Positions 33,604 through 36,742 of a stretch of 36,742 bases of DNA are shown here, in pieces (positions within the stretch are counted from its first letter, which is position 1; every line of letters starts with the position of its first letter). The position numbers and the translations under genes are program-made. Source of the stretch: an uncultured Veillonella sp. Its GTDB lineage: Bacteria; Bacillota; Negativicutes; Veillonellales; Veillonellaceae. A model generated the notes under the pieces. It had not been told where the DNA came from and ran no database searches. It was given only the letters and a program-made list of their open reading frames with translations. The stretch spans positions 1-36,742 of the forward strand of contig CAJZEE010000012.1 of NCBI GenBank assembly GCA_915066865.1, written 5' to 3'.

Positions 33604-34833
33604 ATGAGACCAATTGCAGAAGCATACAAAGACTTTCCTATATTACATAAAGAGCATAATGGGCATCGTGTTATCTATTTAGATAGCGGTGCTACTGCTC
33701 AAATTCCACAGTCCGTAATTGACCGTGTTGTGGAACATATGACACAACGTAATGGTAACCCACATCGTGGTTCTCATATTTTAGCCATTGAAGCATCTGA
33801 AGACTATGAAAATGCACGGGATCGCGTAGTTGAATTTATCAATGCTCGTGAACGCGAAGAGGTTATATTTACACGTAATAGTACGGAGTCAATGAACTTG
33901 ATTGCCTACAGCTATGGCCTTCATAATGTGAAAAAAGGTGACAAGATTGTCATTACTGTTGCTGAACATCATGCAAATCTTGTAACATGGCAATATGTGG
34001 CAGAACAGACGGGGGCAACCTTAGAATACATGTATCTTGATGAACATGGGCACTTAAAAGATGGTGAAATCAATAAAATTGATGAAAAGACTAAAATTGT
34101 TGCTTTCGCTCATGTTAGTAACGTGCTTGGTATGGAATTCCCAGTAAAAGAATTAACTGAGAAGGCTCACTCTGTAGGTGCTATTGTTGTTCTAGACGGT
34201 GCTCAATCTACACCTCATAAAAAAATTGACGTACAAGCATTGGATTGCGATTTCTTCGTATTCTCTGGCCATAAAATGTGTGCATCTCAAGGGATTGGTG
34301 TACTATACGGTAAACGTGATTTATTAGAAACTATGCCTCCATTCCTATTGGGTGGCGATATGATTGAGTATGTAAAAGAACAAACTGCTACATTCAATGA
34401 GCTTCCATATAAGTTTGAGGCAGGTACTCCAAATGCTGATGGTGCTGTTTCCTTGCATGCAGCTATTGATTATTTGGAATCCTTTGGAATGGATGCTATA
34501 GAAGCCTATGAAGAAGAGTTAGTAGCTTATATTCTTCCTAAGATTGTTGAATTGCCACATGTCCATGTTATTGGTTCTCAAAATCCTAAGGAAAAACATG
34601 GCGTTATTGCGTTCACTGTAGATGATGTACATCCTCATGACGTAGCTACGATTTTGGATTCTAAGGGAATCTGCGTTCGTTCCGGTCACCATTGTGCACA
34701 ACCATTAGGTGCGTTCTACAATGTATCTGCATCTACTCGTTTAAGTATGTACTTATACACTCGCAAGGAAGATTTAGACGCATTCCTTGAAGTATTAAAG
34801 ACTGTTCGTTCAGTAATGGGTTTTAAAGATTAG
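33604..34833 (+). CDS. sufS: Cysteine desulfurase SufS
   Basis: Group II PLP-dependent desulfurase that takes sulfur from cysteine for cluster assembly, 409 residues. The PLP lysine is Lys224 in FVFSGHKMCASQGIGVLYG. The persulfide-forming cysteine is Cys364 in RSGHHCAQPLGA. DSGATAQIP, TRNSTESMNLIAYS and EHHANLVTW are family marks. It transfers sulfur to SufU encoded next, 14 bases downstream. Confidence 0.96.
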   Translation: MRPIAEAYKDFPILHKEHNGHRVIYLDSGATAQIPQSVIDRVVEHMTQRNGNPHRGSHILAIEASEDYENARDRVVEFINAREREEVIFTRNSTESMNLIAYSYGLHNVKKGDKIVITVAEHHANLVTWQYVAEQTGATLEYMYLDEHGHLKDGEINKIDEKTKIVAFAHVSNVLGMEFPVKELTEKAHSVGAIVVLDGAQSTPHKKIDVQALDCDFFVFSGHKMCASQGIGVLYGKRDLLETMPPFLLGGDMIEYVKEQTATFNELPYKFEAGTPNADGAVSLHAAIDYLESFGMDAIEAYEEELVAYILPKIVELPHVHVIGSQNPKEKHGVIAFTVDDVHPHDVATILDSKGICVRSGHHCAQPLGAFYNVSASTRLSMYLYTRKEDLDAFLEVLKTVRSVMGFKD

Positions 34834-34847
34834 GAGAGTTACCACTA

Positions 34848-35273
34848 ATGGAAATGGATCAATTATATACGGAACTTATTTTGGAACATAACCAAGATAA
34901 ACGTAATAAGCATGAATTATCTGAATTTACAAATTCTGAACATGGACATAACCCTAGTTGTGGTGATGATCTAACATTACAACTCAATGTAGTAGATGGT
35001 ATCATTAAAGATGCTGCATATACAGGTTCTGGTTGTGCTATTAGCCAAGCATCTGCATCTATGATGATTGATATCATTAAAGGCAAATCTGTTGAAGAAG
35101 CACTTCGTTTGGTAGAAATTTTCTTAGGTATGATTAAAAAAGAAATTACCGATGAAAATGAGTTAGAAGAATTGGAAGATGCTATGGCATTACAAAATAT
35201 TTCTAATATGCCAGCACGTGTGAAATGTGCAGTTCTTGCATGGCATACATTGAAAGAGGCTTTAAAGAAATAA
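34848..35273 (+). CDS. sufU: Sulfur-transfer protein SufU
   Basis: Zinc-containing partner that accepts persulfide sulfur from SufS, 141 residues. The ligand set is complete: Cys38 and Asp40 in SCGDD, Cys63 in GSGCAISQAS, and Cys127 in RVKCAVLAW, the spacing known from Bacillus SufU. This is the SufU type, not the IscU scaffold type, in agreement with SufBCD upstream. AGGAGAG precedes the ATG. The HAD gene starts one base after its stop. Confidence 0.94.
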   Translation: MEMDQLYTELILEHNQDKRNKHELSEFTNSEHGHNPSCGDDLTLQLNVVDGIIKDAAYTGSGCAISQASASMMIDIIKGKSVEEALRLVEIFLGMIKKEITDENELEELEDAMALQNISNMPARVKCAVLAWHTLKEALKK

Positions 35274-35274
35274 T

Positions 35275-35958
35275 ATGAAGAAAACGATATTATTTGATTT
35301 AGATGGAACCTTAACTGACTCTCAAGAAGGTATTCTTAAAAGCATTAAATTTGCATTGGAACATTTCGGTTATACTGTACCTGATGAAGAAACATTACAA
35401 TTGTTCTTAGGACCACCATTGGTAGATGCTTTCCAAGAATATTGTGGTCTGACCTTTGAGCAAGCGGAAGAAACATACTTTAAATTCCGTGAACGTTATG
35501 GTACCATTGGTAAATTTGAAAATAAAGTATATCCGAATATTGTAGACTTATTGGCTAAATGCAAAACTGAACAATATACTATAGCTGTAGCTACTGCAAA
35601 ACCAGAACATTATGCTAAAGATATTCTTGATCACTTTGAATTGACACCATACTTTGATGTTATTGTTGGTGCTAATTACGAAGCGGGATTGTTACACAAA
35701 AAAGAAATTCTTGAAAAAGCTCTCACGCTATGTGGTAACCCATTAACTGATGAAAATGGTCGTCGATTGACATTCATGGTTGGAGATCGTAAGTACGATG
35801 TAGAAGCAGCTAATGAACTTGGCTGTATCTCCATCGGTGTTACCTATGGTTACGGTACAGAATCTGAGTTAAAAGAAGCGGATGCTGAATATATCTGTGA
35901 TGATGTTGATGAAATTGCTGATGTTCTCAATCTTGAAGAAATGATGGTTCGTAGATAA
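35275..35958 (+). CDS. HAD-family phosphatase, phosphoglycolate phosphatase-like
   Basis: A 227-residue haloacid dehalogenase-type phosphatase. Nucleophile Asp8 and acid/base Asp10 lie in FDLDGTLTDS. A helical cap (about 15-85) is followed by AVATAKP (motif II Thr), a Lys (HKKEIL), and FMVGDRKYDVEAANELG (motif IV). It resembles Gph/PpaX-type enzymes. The natural substrate cannot be read. It starts one base after sufU, with the sufU end supplying no clear ribosome site, so it is likely translated by coupling as the last gene of the suf operon. Confidence 0.85.
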   Translation: MKKTILFDLDGTLTDSQEGILKSIKFALEHFGYTVPDEETLQLFLGPPLVDAFQEYCGLTFEQAEETYFKFRERYGTIGKFENKVYPNIVDLLAKCKTEQYTIAVATAKPEHYAKDILDHFELTPYFDVIVGANYEAGLLHKKEILEKALTLCGNPLTDENGRRLTFMVGDRKYDVEAANELGCISIGVTYGYGTESELKEADAEYICDDVDEIADVLNLEEMMVRR

Positions 35959-35991
35959 GCTATATAAATAGAATTACATATCAACCCAAAT

Positions 35992-36022
35992 AAAAAGCTA
36001 GAGGAAATCCTCTAGCTTTTTT
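35992..36022. terminator. Bidirectional terminator, suf operon and SpeD-like gene
   Basis: Arms 35992-36005 and 36008-36021 form a perfect 14-base stem with A and T tracts on each side, serving the convergent genes. Confidence 0.92.
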
Positions 36023-36038
36023 GCATTTTCATTTTATG

Positions 36039-36545
36039 TTATTTTTTTAGGCCACTCTTTTTAGCTAATGTTTTGATAACCTTAGCACTTTGTTTTTTCA
36101 ACTTGCCTCCTGTTTGTTTGAGTTGGATACGTGTACGAGAAACACGACCAAGTGTAGTAATCTTAGTTTTGCGACGTGGCTTCATATCACGTTCGTTACC
36201 AAAGTCGCCACGTTGCACACTTGTTGCCTTTACTTTTTCAGCTCTAAAAGATTTACGTAAGGCTTTCATAATTAACGTAAGCGGTAATGTTTGCTCGAAG
36301 GAATACAAATCAACTGCTACATAACCAAGTGCAGGATATGTGTGCAATGTAAAGTGAAAACCTGGTGCGACAGAAAGAAGGGCGATTTCCTCATCCATAA
36401 CCTGACAACTGATTTCATCTACATCAAGTTCAGCTAAGTCAAATGCGGTTGCTACACTTTCCTGTACAGCTGTAGCGGATGAAATTGCGTCTTCATCGCA
36501 GGAATATAAATCAATTAACAGTTCTTGTCCTAATGCTTCTGCCAT
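36039..36545 (-). CDS. SpeD-like AdoMet decarboxylase homologue lacking catalytic residues
   Basis: A 168-residue homologue of prokaryotic S-adenosylmethionine decarboxylase, which makes the aminopropyl donor for spermidine. The fold region matches along its length (LGQELLIDLYSCDED, FHFTLHTYPALGYVAVDLYSF, FRAEKVKATSVQRGDF). Yet the pyruvoyl-precursor Ser of the Glu-Ser-His motif is Phe63 (preceded by Gly62) and the catalytic Cys is Phe83; only His68 remains. It should not self-cleave or decarboxylate AdoMet. Residues 121-168 form a tail with 18 Lys/Arg and no Asp/Glu. The start is the Met after GGAAGG; an upstream in-frame Met adds 11 residues. Frame intact, so more likely a pseudoenzyme than a pseudogene. 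Confidence 0.8.
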   Translation of the reverse strand: MAEALGQELLIDLYSCDEDAISSATAVQESVATAFDLAELDVDEISCQVMDEEIALLSVAPGFHFTLHTYPALGYVAVDLYSFEQTLPLTLIMKALRKSFRAEKVKATSVQRGDFGNERDMKPRRKTKITTLGRVSRTRIQLKQTGGKLKKQSAKVIKTLAKKSGLKK

Positions 36546-36580
36546 AACAACACCTTCCTTCAGAAAATAATATCTCATTT

Positions 36581-36609
36581 ATTATACATAGATTTAAGCA
36601 TTAAGTCCA
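36581..36609 (-). promoter_or_regulatory. Promoter of SpeD-like gene
   Basis: On the minus strand, TGGACT (36604-36609), 17 bases, TATAAT (36581-36586), about 35 bases before the chosen ATG. Confidence 0.6.
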
Positions 36610-36631
36610 ATTATATGAGAATACATTAAAA

Positions 36632-36724
36632 GTCAAACGTTATTTTTATGAAATTTGACTTTTATGTTGACTAAGGTCAAAAAGTCAAATATAATAAAGT
36701 TATGCTAAAGAACAAATAGTCAAA
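36632..36724 (+). promoter_or_regulatory. Promoter with GTCAAA repeat cluster, reading out of the window
   Basis: TTGACT (36667-36672), 17 bases, TATAAT (36690-36695) is a near-consensus promoter facing right. GTCAAA occurs at 36632, 36676, 36684 and 36719, TTTGAC at 36654, and GTTGAC at 36666. The copies at 36676 and 36684 fill the promoter spacer, and TTTGACTTTT (36654) with AAAAGTCAAA (36680) makes a nested inverted repeat. The gene controlled lies past the right edge. Confidence 0.65.
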
Positions 36725-36742
36725 ACTATAGTAAATAAACTT

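Noticed and set aside
36676..36689. CtsR heat-shock operator
   Set aside because: The GTCAAA copies have an eight-base period, whereas the CtsR consensus (two GGTCAAA heptads with a three-base spacer) has a ten-base period. Left as an unnamed repeat cluster.
1..36742. CRISPR array, transposon or prophage
   Set aside because: No regularly spaced repeats, transposase, integrase or phage structural block was found on either strand.

Overview
The window looks like chromosome of a Negativicute, most likely Veillonella: a low-GC, outer-membrane-bearing relative of the Firmicutes. This is an inference from gene content (PEP synthase beside CcpN and PpsR, IMPDH followed by Psd/PssA, a SufCBDSU operon, a zinc-type L28), from codon use and from protein style; no database search was possible. 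All genes but two (rpmB at 5782-5970 and a SpeD-like gene at 36039-36545) lie on the + strand. The first 24 bases are not genomic: they match the 3' end of an Illumina TruSeq read-2 adapter with one mismatch, so the left edge is a contig end carrying adapter.

Layout. 50-691: CoA-type NUDIX hydrolase. 769-4710: a gluconeogenesis block of PEP synthase, CcpN-like repressor and PpsR bifunctional kinase/phosphorylase, running into a dGTPase-like HD protein and closed by a bidirectional terminator shared with convergent rpmB. 6194-8554: recG and a tautomerase. 8631-14204: guaB, a WecG/TagA glycosyltransferase, psd, pssA, a membrane family 2 glycosyltransferase and surE, which looks like an envelope-lipid transcription unit. 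14259-14342: tRNA-Leu(CAA) with its own promoter and terminator. 14437-15228: an orphan five-repeat propeller-like protein. 15297-20094: acpS, nnrD/E, an MBL-fold lipoprotein, an AMIN/Amidase_3 cell-wall amidase and a GerMN lipoprotein. 20207-25863: thiL, tsaE, tsaB, rimI, tsaD (tRNA t6A synthesis), then a HisKA_2 sensor kinase and an ANTAR response regulator with no obvious target. 25995-28017: CIRCE-controlled groES-groEL. 28343-30079: DoxX-family membrane protein and a diaminopimelate decarboxylase-like enzyme. 30187-30294: a promoter-to-terminator unit that could be a leader or small RNA. 30374-35958: sufC, sufB, sufD, sufS, sufU and a HAD phosphatase. 36039-36545: a SpeD-like protein. The right end carries a + strand promoter embedded in GTCAAA repeats whose gene lies outside the window.

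Most of this is conserved housekeeping DNA; there is no CRISPR array, transposase, integrase or obvious defence island. The most unusual item is the SpeD-like protein. It aligns well with AdoMet decarboxylase, but the pyruvoyl-forming serine and the catalytic cysteine are both phenylalanine, and it ends in a 48-residue tail with 18 Lys/Arg and no acidic residue. Also worth checking are the ANTAR two-component pair inside the t6A operon, the candidate RNA before suf, the orphan propeller, the palindrome at the doxX promoter and the GTCAAA cluster.
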